This document shows positions 31,999-39,691 of a stretch of DNA of 64,000 nt, piece by piece. The stretch's first letter is position 1. Every line of letters begins with the position of its first letter. Source of the stretch: Acetatifactor sp. (GTDB lineage: Bacteria; Bacillota; Clostridia; Lachnospirales; Lachnospiraceae). The notes below the pieces were generated by a model. The model saw only the letters and a list, made by a program, of their open reading frames with translations, searched no databases and was not told where the DNA came from. The stretch spans positions 62,001 through 126,000 of the forward strand of contig JAILLF010000030.1 in the NCBI GenBank assembly GCA_024693365.1, written 5' to 3'. Both the position numbers and the translations under genes were made by a program.

Positions 31999-33582
31999 AT
32001 GGGTAAGGCGACAGGGTTTTTGGAGTATGAGAGAGTTGACGGACCAGTGATACAGGAAAAGGAAAGGATGAAAGATTTTCATGAATTTCATGGAAGGCTT
32101 TCACTGGAAGAGCAGAAGAAGCAGGCTGCGAGGTGCATGGACTGCGGCGTGCCTTTTTGTCAGGCGGGAGTGATGATCGCGGGCATGGCTTCAGGATGTC
32201 CCTTACACAATCTGGTGCCGGAGGTGAATGATTTGGTGTTTCGGGGGCGTTTGGAGCAGGCATATGACCGCCTCTCCGTGACGCACGGCTTTCCGGAATT
32301 TACCTGCAGGGTGTGTCCCGCCCTGTGCGAGGCTGCATGTACCTGCGGATTGCATGACGCACCGGTATCGACGAAAGAAAATGAGAAAACCGTGATCGAA
32401 TATGCCTATGAGCATGATCTTGTGAAGGAGGTAGCTCCAAAGGTTCGCACGGGCAAGAAGGTTGCAGTTATCGGAAGCGGACCTGCGGGCCTGGCGGCAG
32501 CGCAGCTTCTGAACAGACGCGGTCATGAAGTGACGGTATATGAGAGAAAGGACCGCGTTGGCGGGCTCCTTCGATATGGCATTCCCAACATGAAGCTGGA
32601 GAAGTCCGTAATCGACAGGCGCGTGAAGCTGATGGAGGACGCTGGCGTTAAATTTGTCGTGAATGCAGACGTAGGCGCAGTGGCAGCCGACATAGGTGCA
32701 GACGTAGACGCCAAGGCGGCAAAGAGAGGTGAGAAAAAGAAGTCAATCGATCATGGAGTGCAGACAGACGGAAAGGTAAGGATCGATCCCGCAGAGCTTG
32801 AAAAGGAATATGATGCCATCATTTTGGCATGCGGCGCATCGCATCCCAGAGACATTAACGCGCCCGGACGGGATGCAAAGGGAATTTATTTTGCGGTTGA
32901 CTTTCTTGGACAAGTGACGAAGAGTCTCTTGGACAGCGATTTCAAGAAGATTCCCTATGAACTGGCAAAGTATAAGGACGTGATTGTGATCGGCGGCGGT
33001 GACACGGGAAATGACTGCGTTGGCAGCTGCATCAGACTTGGGGCAAGGTCCGTGACGCAGCTTGAGATGATGCCGAAGCCCTCAGAGACGAGACTGCCGT
33101 CGAATCCATGGCCGGAGTGGCCCAGGATTCTGAAAGTGGATTATGGCCAGGAGGAGGCCATCTGGAAGTTTGGTGAGGACCCAAGAGTCTATCAGACGAC
33201 CGTAAAAGAATTTGTGAAGGACGAGAAGGGGAACCTAAAAGAGGTCGTTATAGTTACCCTCGAGGCAAAGAAGGATGAGAAAACGGGAAGAATGAACATG
33301 GTTCCCGTGGCAGGTTCTGAAAAGACGGTACCGGCTCAGCTCGTTCTCATAGCCGCAGGATTTCTTGGAAGTGAGTCTTACGTCACGGAAGCCTTTGGGG
33401 TGGAAGTTGACGGAAGGACGAACGTAAAAACCGCGCCCTGCGGATATCACACCTCCAAGAAAAAAATCTTCACTGCGGGTGACATGCATCGGGGTCAGTC
33501 CCTCGTTGTATGGGCGATCGCGGAAGGAAGAGGTGCCGCAAAGGAAGTTGACGCAGCATTAATGGGGTATACAAATCTGTAA
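31999..33582 (+). CDS. gltD: Glutamate synthase, small subunit (NAD(P)H, FAD, 4Fe-4S)
   Basis: The protein has 527 residues, longer than the usual ~490. The N-terminus holds the cysteine-rich 4Fe-4S domain (CMDCGVPFCQ, then CRVCPALCEAACTCG). Two Rossmann folds follow: GSGPAGLAAAQLLNRRGHEV (FAD) near 155 and GGGDTGNDCVGSC (NADPH) near 330. It feeds electrons to GltB. An insertion of about 35-40 residues rich in Ala, Asp and Lys lies between FVVNADVG and YDAIILACG. Start ATG 31999 follows TTGATTAGGAGG, an extended ribosome binding motif repeated at other nitrogen genes of this window. Confidence 0.95.
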   Translation: MGKATGFLEYERVDGPVIQEKERMKDFHEFHGRLSLEEQKKQAARCMDCGVPFCQAGVMIAGMASGCPLHNLVPEVNDLVFRGRLEQAYDRLSVTHGFPEFTCRVCPALCEAACTCGLHDAPVSTKENEKTVIEYAYEHDLVKEVAPKVRTGKKVAVIGSGPAGLAAAQLLNRRGHEVTVYERKDRVGGLLRYGIPNMKLEKSVIDRRVKLMEDAGVKFVVNADVGAVAADIGADVDAKAAKRGEKKKSIDHGVQTDGKVRIDPAELEKEYDAIILACGASHPRDINAPGRDAKGIYFAVDFLGQVTKSLLDSDFKKIPYELAKYKDVIVIGGGDTGNDCVGSCIRLGARSVTQLEMMPKPSETRLPSNPWPEWPRILKVDYGQEEAIWKFGEDPRVYQTTVKEFVKDEKGNLKEVVIVTLEAKKDEKTGRMNMVPVAGSEKTVPAQLVLIAAGFLGSESYVTEAFGVEVDGRTNVKTAPCGYHTSKKKIFTAGDMHRGQSLVVWAIAEGRGAAKEVDAALMGYTNL

Positions 33583-33655
33583 CCTCAATATAAATAACGG
33601 CAGTTATCGTATAACGGCATTTTGGTAAAAATGCCAGAAAAAGCCCGAAAAAAGG

Positions 33656-33687
33656 GGATGTCAAAAACTTTTGACGTCCTTTTTTTT
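33656..33687 (+). terminator. Intrinsic terminator of the gltBD operon
   Basis: GGATGTCAAA and TTTGACGTCC pair with one mismatch and are followed by eight T. It lies about 75 nt after the gltD stop. Confidence 0.88.
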
Positions 33688-33829
33688 GTGCGTTTTTGCT
33701 AAATGACAAAGACCTTTGATAGACAAATGGACGAGAAAACGATATGGTGGGATCAAGCGAGGGGGAAACAAAACCGAGCAAAAAATAAAAATCAAAAATA
33801 CAAAAAAATACAATTTGGAGGAAAAGAAA

Positions 33830-34564
33830 ATGGAAATTATCGTTTTAATTTTGAAGGTACTTGGATTTGGATTTGTTGCAATGATTGCATCTACGATCAT
33901 TCATGAAGGCGGACACGTGATCGCCGGTCTGGTGCAGGGATGGAAATTCATGGTTATGGTGATCGGCCCCGTGGAAATCTACCGTGATGAGAAAGATGAC
34001 AAGATTAAGATCGGAATCGAAAAGAACCCGGCGCTTTGGGGCGGACTTGGCGGTACGATTCCTAGAAAGAAATCCGAGAATAATATTAAGGCTTATGCCA
34101 AGATTTTGCTGGCAGGTCCCATTGCTTCCTTTGTTTTGGGAGGAATTTGCGGTATCTTCCTGATGATGTACCAGAGCCTCTTTATGATGCTGATGACCTT
34201 TATTCCGCTTTCCATGGGATTTGCCTGCCTGCTTCCCAAGGCCAGGACGGGACTTCTCTATACGGACGGTGGAAGATGGCTTAGAATCGTTAAGGGCGGC
34301 AAAACGCTGGAAGAGGAGAAGGCGCTTTTTGATGCCGCAATGCTGGCATCGTTTTCTCCTGAAGAGAAATATGATGAGAAGGGAGTTGCTACCCTGATTG
34401 CTTCCGAGGATAAGTCTTTTTGCTACATGGGTCACTATTATGCATACTTAAATGCAAAGAAGGAAGACAGCGCAGAAGAAATGAAGAATCGGATCGCCAT
34501 GATGGAGACTCTTAGGAAAGACGTTCCCCAGGCAATCGCAGACATGTGTGTCGTAGAAAAATAA
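33830..34564 (+). CDS. M50-like membrane metallopeptidase, copy 1
   Basis: The 244-residue protein starts at ATG 33830, with TTGGAGG 9 nt upstream; the frame extends further upstream but that part is A-rich and not protein-like. A hydrophobic N-terminus contains STIIHEGGHVIAGL, whose HEGGH is the HExxH zinc-protease motif of site-2-protease/M50 proteins. A conserved LLAGPIASFVLGG segment and a second membrane pair follow, then a soluble C-terminus with GHYYAYLNAKK. The usual distal Asp motif is not obvious; KARTGLLYTDGGRW may supply it. A close paralogue follows at 34660. The substrate is unknown. Confidence 0.72.
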   Translation: MEIIVLILKVLGFGFVAMIASTIIHEGGHVIAGLVQGWKFMVMVIGPVEIYRDEKDDKIKIGIEKNPALWGGLGGTIPRKKSENNIKAYAKILLAGPIASFVLGGICGIFLMMYQSLFMMLMTFIPLSMGFACLLPKARTGLLYTDGGRWLRIVKGGKTLEEEKALFDAAMLASFSPEEKYDEKGVATLIASEDKSFCYMGHYYAYLNAKKEDSAEEMKNRIAMMETLRKDVPQAIADMCVVEK

Positions 34565-34571
34565 TCGAAAG

Positions 34572-34643
34572 CAGAATTTGTGTCAGTAGACACGTCCCCG
34601 TGACACACAGAATTTGTGTCAGTAGACACGTCCCCGTGACACA
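34572..34643 (+). repeat. Perfect 36-nt tandem repeat, palindromic family
   Basis: Two identical 36-nt copies starting CAGAATTTGTGTCAGTAGAC lie between the two protease genes. Each contains the arms GTGTCA and TGACAC around CACGTCCCCG. It is related to the palindromes at 48844 and 54713, and ends just before the ribosome binding site of the next gene. Confidence 0.9.
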
Positions 34644-34659
34644 AAAGGAGGATGGGAAG

Positions 34660-35391
34660 ATGGAAGTCATGAAAACGGTTTTGGAATGTATTGGATGTTG
34701 GATCGTCGCGTATTATGCTTCAGGGATCGTGCATGAGGGCGGTCACGTGGTTGCCGGTCTGGCGCAGGGCTGGAAATTTGAACTCCTGGTGGTGGGCCCG
34801 CTAAAATTATATCGGCGGAAAGACGGCAAGGTACGCTTAGGAATCGAAAAGAATATCCTTCTTTGGTGCGGCATTGGCGGGGCGGCTCCCGCTGAGCGGA
34901 GTGAGGCGAATCTCAAAAAGTTCGCGAGGACGCTGCTTGCCGGTCCGGCAGCTTCCATTTTGTTTGGCATGCTCTGTGGCATTTCGTTATTTTGGGGCGT
35001 TACCGTTTTCCGAGCAATGATGACCTTCATCCCGATCGGCATGGGAATCTTTTGTCTGAACCCTAAGGCGAAGACGGGAATTCTTTATTCCGACGGCGGA
35101 AGATTTCTTCGGATCGTGAAGGGCGGGAAGACGGCTGCAGAGGAAAAGGCAATATTTGAAGCGGCATTTCTGGAAAAAATGGATCCGAATGGCAGCTATG
35201 ACGAGCAGGGCATTCTGGTTATGACTTCGTCGGATGACGTTTCATTTCAATTCCTGGGTCATTACTATGCGTGGTTGAATGCAAAGAAAAATCATAACGA
35301 AGAGGAAATGAAGATCCGGATTCACAATATGGAGCAGATCAAAAAGGACGTTCCAAAGGCTGTTGCGGACATGTGCGTCATGGAAGATTAA
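34660..35391 (+). CDS. M50-like membrane metallopeptidase, copy 2
   Basis: The 243-residue paralogue of the preceding gene aligns along its whole length: SGIVHEGGHVVAGLAQGWKF with HEGGH, LLAGPAASILFG, KTGILYSDGGRFLRIVKGGK, and GHYYAWLNAKK. The C-termini are nearly the same (VPKAVADMC). ATG 34660 lies 8 nt after AAAGGAGG, which itself abuts the 36-nt repeat. The conserved soluble tail suggests a family-specific function beyond generic M50 activity. An XRE-type membrane regulator follows, so regulated proteolysis is possible but unproven. Confidence 0.72.
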   Translation: MEVMKTVLECIGCWIVAYYASGIVHEGGHVVAGLAQGWKFELLVVGPLKLYRRKDGKVRLGIEKNILLWCGIGGAAPAERSEANLKKFARTLLAGPAASILFGMLCGISLFWGVTVFRAMMTFIPIGMGIFCLNPKAKTGILYSDGGRFLRIVKGGKTAAEEKAIFEAAFLEKMDPNGSYDEQGILVMTSSDDVSFQFLGHYYAWLNAKKNHNEEEMKIRIHNMEQIKKDVPKAVADMCVMED

Positions 35392-35462
35392 TCGGTGCTT
35401 TTCAAAAAACACTCCTCATGGTAGAATGGTTGAGGAATCATTTACCAGAGGAGAACTGAAAC

Positions 35463-36038
35463 ATGGAACTGAGCAGTCAGATGAAAAAATACAGGACGGA
35501 GGCCGGACTGTCACAGGATGCGCTGGCAGAAAAGATTTTTGTCTCACGTCAGACGATATCCAACTGGGAGACGGGAAAGAACTATCCAGACATTAACAGC
35601 CTGCTTCGCATGAGCGAGGTGTTCGGCGTTTCCGTCGACACCCTTTTGAAGGGTGACGTGGAGGAAATGAAAGAGATGATAAAGAAAGAGGATCAGATGG
35701 AATTCGACAGACTTGGAAGGCTTTATTCCTGGCTGATGCTTCTTATGATCGTTACGCCGGTTCCGCTGACGAAGCTTTTCCGGTTCTGGGGACTTGGCGT
35801 ATGGGCATGCCTGGCGGCAGTTTCCTTAGCCGTGGCGGTCATCGTAGAGAAAAAGAAAAAGGAATTAAACGTGCAGACGTACCGCGAAATAGTGGCATTT
35901 ATGGAAGGCAAGCAGCTGGATGAGATCGAGGCGGCCAAGGAAGAGGGAAAGCGCCCCTATCAGAAAACCTTTATTATGTTGGCTTTTGGAGTCATGGCAC
36001 TTGTCATTAACCTGCTGATGCTGTTTTTGTGGAAATGA
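35463..36038 (+). CDS. XRE-family regulator with membrane segments
   Basis: The protein has 191 residues. The N-terminal helix-turn-helix is typical (LSQDALAEKIFVSRQTISNWETGKNYPDI, about 15-45), followed by LLRMSEVFGVSVDTLLKGD. Two hydrophobic segments (about 88-125) and another at the C-terminus (about 165-190) place it in the membrane. Such regulators often accompany ABC or protease genes. GGAG precedes ATG 35463 by 10 nt. Its stop lies 14 nt before the response regulator start, so the two are probably co-transcribed. Confidence 0.85.
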   Translation: MELSSQMKKYRTEAGLSQDALAEKIFVSRQTISNWETGKNYPDINSLLRMSEVFGVSVDTLLKGDVEEMKEMIKKEDQMEFDRLGRLYSWLMLLMIVTPVPLTKLFRFWGLGVWACLAAVSLAVAVIVEKKKKELNVQTYREIVAFMEGKQLDEIEAAKEEGKRPYQKTFIMLAFGVMALVINLLMLFLWK

Positions 36039-36052
36039 CGGAGGACGTGGGG

Positions 36053-36748
36053 ATGGCTGACGTGAACGGATCAAAAAAAATATTATTGGTTGAGGATGAT
36101 AAAGAGATCAGGGAGTTGCTTCGTTCGTTCCTTACGGATAATGGTTACGCGCCGGACGTGGCTAAAAATGGCATGGAAGGGTTAACCATGGCCCTCGGGA
36201 AGGATTATGACCTGATCCTTCTTGACATTATGCTGCCCCTTAAGAGCGGAGACCAATTGCTGAAGGAGCTGCGGGAACACTCTGACGTTCCGGTGCTTGT
36301 TCTTTCTGCAAAGGACATGATCCAGACCAAGATTGACGTAATCCGCATTGGCGCGGATGATTACGTCACGAAGCCTTTTGACCTAGGTGAGGTTTTGGTG
36401 CGTATTGAGGCATTGCTTCGAAGGAGCGGCAGGCGGAGGGAAGATGCAGAAATTCTCACGCATAAAAACTTAAGTCTTTACGTAAAAGAGGGCAGGGCGT
36501 TCTTACGCGGCACGGAGCTGACGCTCACTTCGAAGGAATACGCGATCTTGCAGCTTCTCCTTTCCCATCCGGATAAGATCTTTTCACGATCCAATATTTT
36601 TGATTCCCTGTGGGGAGATGACAGTGGAAATTATGATGACAATGCCGTTAAGGTTCATATGAGCAACCTTCGAAGTAAGCTCTCCGCGCAGGATGCGGAA
36701 GAATATATCGAAACGGTATGGGGAATGGGGTACAGACTCGCAAATTAA
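36053..36748 (+). CDS. OmpR-family response regulator
   Basis: The protein has 231 residues from ATG 36053 (CGGAGGA 7 nt upstream). The receiver domain (about 8-122) has the acidic pair ED (14-15), phospho-acceptor D58 in LILLDIMLP, Ser in LVLSAKD and Lys in YVTKPFD. The winged-helix effector domain (about 135-230) contains LTSKEYAILQLLL and VKVHMSNLRSKL. The likely partner is the kinase at 38465, with an ABC exporter pair encoded between them. A 16-nt palindrome TTAAGGCGCGCCTTAA lies 7 nt after its stop. Confidence 0.93.
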   Translation: MADVNGSKKILLVEDDKEIRELLRSFLTDNGYAPDVAKNGMEGLTMALGKDYDLILLDIMLPLKSGDQLLKELREHSDVPVLVLSAKDMIQTKIDVIRIGADDYVTKPFDLGEVLVRIEALLRRSGRRREDAEILTHKNLSLYVKEGRAFLRGTELTLTSKEYAILQLLLSHPDKIFSRSNIFDSLWGDDSGNYDDNAVKVHMSNLRSKLSAQDAEEYIETVWGMGYRLAN

Positions 36749-36754
36749 CAAAGA

Positions 36755-36770
36755 TTAAGGCGCGCCTTAA
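36755..36770. promoter_or_regulatory. 16-nt perfect palindrome before the ABC genes
   Basis: TTAAGGCGCGCCTTAA has no loop and is followed by CCTTTTCTAAAC. It could be a weak terminator or an operator of the neighbouring regulator; the sequence alone does not decide. Confidence 0.4.
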
Positions 36771-36823
36771 CCTTTTCTAAACATTTCTTAGATATACTGG
36801 CTTCATACAAGGAGGAAGAAGCC

Positions 36824-37732
36824 ATGGATTACGTAATGGAACTGGATGGGCTGTCCAAAAGCTATGGGGGCAAAAAGGTTGTAGACAGCTTTTCGCTTAA
36901 GATGGAGAAAGGTCACGTCTATGGTCTCATTGGTCCCAACGGAGCTGGAAAAACCACGGTGATGAAAATGATGGCGGGGCTGACGGGAGCAGACTGCGGA
37001 AGCATGCGTTTCTTTGGATCGGAGGATCTGGACGGGATGCGTGACCGGATCAGCTTTATCATCGAGCAGCCCTATATGGACCTAAACATGACGGCACGTC
37101 AGAACATGGAATACGTGCGCCTGTTGCGAGGTATTCCGGACAGAAAACGCATCGACGAATTGCTCACGTTCGTTGGGCTGGCCGATACGGGGAAAAAGAT
37201 AGCAAAAGAGTTCTCCCTTGGCATGCGGCAGCGTCTCGGACTGGCCATGGCCATGCTGCCTGGACCGGAGATCATGGTGTTGGACGAGCCTATCAATGGC
37301 CTGGATCCGGAGGGAATCATTGACGTCCGGAACATGCTAAAGGAACTTGTGAACGAAAGAGGCGTGACGCTGTTGATCTCAAGCCACATTCTGAAGGAAT
37401 TGTCCGAACTTTGCACGGATTATGCGATTATCCGAAACGGAAAATTGATTGAGGAGCTTTCGCATGAAGAACTCCTGCAAAGAACAAATACGCGTCTTGC
37501 ACTGCAGACGGATGACGTCGCGCGCACTGCAACGATCCTGGAAGACCAATTGAACATTCATGATTATAAGATTACCCACGAAAATGAGATCCACGTCTAT
37601 GAAAAGCTGGATGACTTAAAGCGGATTTCAAAGGCTGTCACGGAGGGCGGACTGATCATTACCCGCTTCAATCTGGAGGGCGAGTCGCTGGAAGAGTACT
37701 ATATCGGAAAGGTGGGTGGGAATCATGAATAG
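36824..37732 (+). CDS. ABC transporter ATP-binding protein
   Basis: The protein has 302 residues. Walker A GPNGAGKTTVM (about 37-47), Q-loop (SFIIEQPY), signature FSLGMRQRLGLAMAML (about 135-150) and Walker B MVLDEPINGLDPEG, with LLISSHIL at the H-loop. The C-terminal third (210-302) resembles the tail of bacitracin/lantibiotic-immunity-type ATPases. The stop overlaps the permease start. Flanked by a response regulator and kinase, it probably forms an exporter or immunity module. Confidence 0.92.
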   Translation: MDYVMELDGLSKSYGGKKVVDSFSLKMEKGHVYGLIGPNGAGKTTVMKMMAGLTGADCGSMRFFGSEDLDGMRDRISFIIEQPYMDLNMTARQNMEYVRLLRGIPDRKRIDELLTFVGLADTGKKIAKEFSLGMRQRLGLAMAMLPGPEIMVLDEPINGLDPEGIIDVRNMLKELVNERGVTLLISSHILKELSELCTDYAIIRNGKLIEELSHEELLQRTNTRLALQTDDVARTATILEDQLNIHDYKITHENEIHVYEKLDDLKRISKAVTEGGLIITRFNLEGESLEEYYIGKVGGNHE

Positions 37733-38468
37733 AATGATGAAAGCAGAGGCGTTTCGATTAAAGCGCCGATTGCCTTTTTTGATCGCATGTACGGTGATCT
37801 GTGGATTGATGCCGCTTGTTAATTCTTTAAGCGTGATCGATCAAGATCTGGGAACGCAGATTGCCTGGAGCGGCGTTATCATTATGGCGGTCATGATGAT
37901 CTTTCCGCTGATCTTTTCCGGCATCTCTGGATCGACATATGATCAGGGAAAACTCGGATTTTATGAGATCATGGCAGGGAATAAAACATCTGGGATTGTG
38001 TTCAGCAAGATTTTTACGGCAGGCATTTTGTATCTTGTCATGATCGTTGTTTCCTCCTGCGCATATTATGTATTTGTCGGTTTCAGCAAGGGACTTGGCA
38101 GCTTCGATCATGCTCTGATCCGGTTTTTGTTAGTTATTGTCATCTTGGCCCGCGTTGCGTTCTGTAGCATCCTGATCACGCTCATGATCCGCAGACCGCC
38201 AATCGGAGTGGCGGCATGCTATGCAAGATTTATGATTATCGATGTTACGGGATTTCCGTTTCTTGCGTGGCTTTCGGGAACCGTGATGGGTTTGCCGAAG
38301 CTGGCGCTGCATTTTAACTATATGAGCTTAACGAATCAACTGATGATTACGGTCAGCGAGCCAGTTGGATCCATGATCGTCCTTCACGTTTTGCTGGGAT
38401 TTGTCATTGAATTTGCTCTTTGGTACTTTATCATTGACCTGGGAATCAGAAAGAGAAAGATTGCATGA
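37725..38468 (+). CDS. ABC transporter permease-like protein
   Basis: The 247-residue hydrophobic protein has about six membrane segments, starting with MNRMMKAEAFRLKRRLPFLIACTVI, typical of ABC-2-type permeases of lantibiotic-immunity exporters. ATG 37725 overlaps the end of the ATPase gene by 8 nt, and its own stop overlaps the kinase start as ATGA. No conserved catalytic motif is expected. It pairs with the ATPase encoded upstream. Confidence 0.82.
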   Translation: MNRMMKAEAFRLKRRLPFLIACTVICGLMPLVNSLSVIDQDLGTQIAWSGVIIMAVMMIFPLIFSGISGSTYDQGKLGFYEIMAGNKTSGIVFSKIFTAGILYLVMIVVSSCAYYVFVGFSKGLGSFDHALIRFLLVIVILARVAFCSILITLMIRRPPIGVAACYARFMIIDVTGFPFLAWLSGTVMGLPKLALHFNYMSLTNQLMITVSEPVGSMIVLHVLLGFVIEFALWYFIIDLGIRKRKIA

Positions 38469-39379
38469 CTATTTGGATGGCGTTATGTTTCTTATTACTT
38501 GGCATTTGCGCCGCATTGGTCATTAGACTGGTGCGGCGCAGGCGTCAGCTTGCGCTTTTTACGAAGCAGTTGCAGGAGATACGGGAACAAAAGCAAAATC
38601 GCCTGATCCGCGTAGAGCAGTTTGATCAGGACACCGTCGCACTTGCCAAGGAACTGCAGGCCTACGTCGAAGAAGAACAGGTTCTGATCAAAAAGGCAGA
38701 GGAAGAGCGGCAGGCCGTAAAGACCATGGTGGCAGGAATTTCACATGACTTCCGCACGCCGCTTACCGCAGCCAGCGGCTACGTGCAGATGATCTGGCAG
38801 GATCCGGGACTTTCTGAGCGCAGCCAGGCCTATTTGGAAAAAGCCATTTCCAAAATGGATTATCTAAAAGAACTGTCTGATGAATTTTTTGCCCTTTCCC
38901 TTGTGGAGGGGAAGGAAAGTGAGGAGTTAGACAGGCTTTCGCTTAAACGGGTACTGGAGGAAGTGACGCTTTCCCAACATGATTGGATTCAGGCGGCAGG
39001 GATTGATTTTACGGCGGAAGTAACGGAGGATCCCTGCGAGATCACGACCAGTGAGGTTGACGTCATGCGCCTTCTGGAAAATCTGTTCTCTAACGCCAGG
39101 AAATATGCAAAAAGCAGAATTGCGATCAAGCTTGTCACAAACGATGAAGGCAGGGCGGAGCTTACTTTTTCCAACGATGGGGATTGGATCCTGGCGCAGG
39201 ATGCGGAATCCATTTTTAAGCCGTTCTATCGGAGCGCGTCCGGAGATACGCCTGGAACGGGATTGGGGCTATACGTGGTAAAGCGCATCGTGGAAAAATA
39301 TGATGGGGAGATTCATGCGAGGACGAGTGGCAGCGGAGATTTTGAAATTAAGATTATCTTTTTTACTTCGTTTCGATGA
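38465..39379 (+). CDS. Sensor histidine kinase
   Basis: The protein has 304 residues. One N-terminal membrane segment (about 4-22) is followed by a charged coiled region without a large sensor domain. The H-box ISHDFRTPL places the phospho-acceptor at H94. The ATPase domain shows the N-box LLENLFSNARKY and G-boxes GTGLGLYVVKRIVEKYDG. The short membrane sensor region suggests that it senses through the neighbouring ABC permease, as BceS-type kinases do. It is the last gene of the module and overlaps the permease by 4 nt. Confidence 0.92.
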   Translation: MTIWMALCFLLLGICAALVIRLVRRRRQLALFTKQLQEIREQKQNRLIRVEQFDQDTVALAKELQAYVEEEQVLIKKAEEERQAVKTMVAGISHDFRTPLTAASGYVQMIWQDPGLSERSQAYLEKAISKMDYLKELSDEFFALSLVEGKESEELDRLSLKRVLEEVTLSQHDWIQAAGIDFTAEVTEDPCEITTSEVDVMRLLENLFSNARKYAKSRIAIKLVTNDEGRAELTFSNDGDWILAQDAESIFKPFYRSASGDTPGTGLGLYVVKRIVEKYDGEIHARTSGSGDFEIKIIFFTSFR

Positions 39380-39427
39380 AATGAAAAAGGAATGTTATAT
39401 TTATAAAAAAAATTTGAAAAAAAGGGA

Positions 39428-39456
39428 TTGACAAACAGAAAAAAGTGGCGTATGAT
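39428..39456 (+). promoter_or_regulatory. Promoter of the glutamine synthetase gene
   Basis: TTGACA and TATGAT are separated by 17 nt and preceded by GAAAAAAAGGGA, the same flank as the gltB promoter at 27029. The sequence ACATAAAGACAAAGGCGTCTG around the predicted start is nearly identical at both. Confidence 0.85.
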
Positions 39457-39475
39457 TCGCTACATAAAGACAAAG

Positions 39476-39513
39476 GCGTCTGCGAACGAAATGTTCCCAG
39501 ACGCTTTTTCTTT
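39476..39513 (+). terminator. First leader hairpin of glnN: intrinsic terminator
   Basis: GCGTCTG and CAGACGC pair, with an inner GAAC/GTTC, followed by TTTTTCTTT. It is homologous to the hairpin at 27077, but the loop differs. Confidence 0.82.
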
Positions 39514-39522
39514 ATACAAAAA

Positions 39523-39530
39523 CCCTAATC
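39523..39530 (+). promoter_or_regulatory. Candidate anti-Shine-Dalgarno strand in the glnN leader
   Basis: CCCTAATC is exactly complementary to GATTAGGG at 39673-39680, which overlaps the AGGGAGG ribosome binding site. Pairing could hide the start of the glutamine synthetase. The segment is absent from the gltB leader. Confidence 0.4.
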
Positions 39531-39545
39531 AACATAGGCAGAGGC

Positions 39546-39585
39546 AAAGGCGCCGTAGGTGGTAAAATCACCCTCGGCGCCTTTT
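39546..39585 (+). promoter_or_regulatory. Second leader hairpin of glnN
   Basis: AAAGGCGCCG and CGGCGCCTTT pair, with an inner GGTG/CACC, followed by TCTAATG. It is homologous to the hairpin at 27127 in the outer stem; the upper part is different sequence that still pairs. Confidence 0.75.
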
Positions 39586-39691
39586 CTAATGCCGAAAAAT
39601 CAATCTTAAGAAAGGCATGCAATTCTCAAGTTGATTTTCAGCATATGGATGATCAGGGGTTAAGAAAAAACAGATTAGGGAGGAATTCACC

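Noticed and set aside
33716..33829. N-terminal extension of the first M50-like protein
   Set aside because: The extension is A-rich, Lys/Asn-only and precedes a proper ribosome binding site; the paralogue at 34660 has no such extension.
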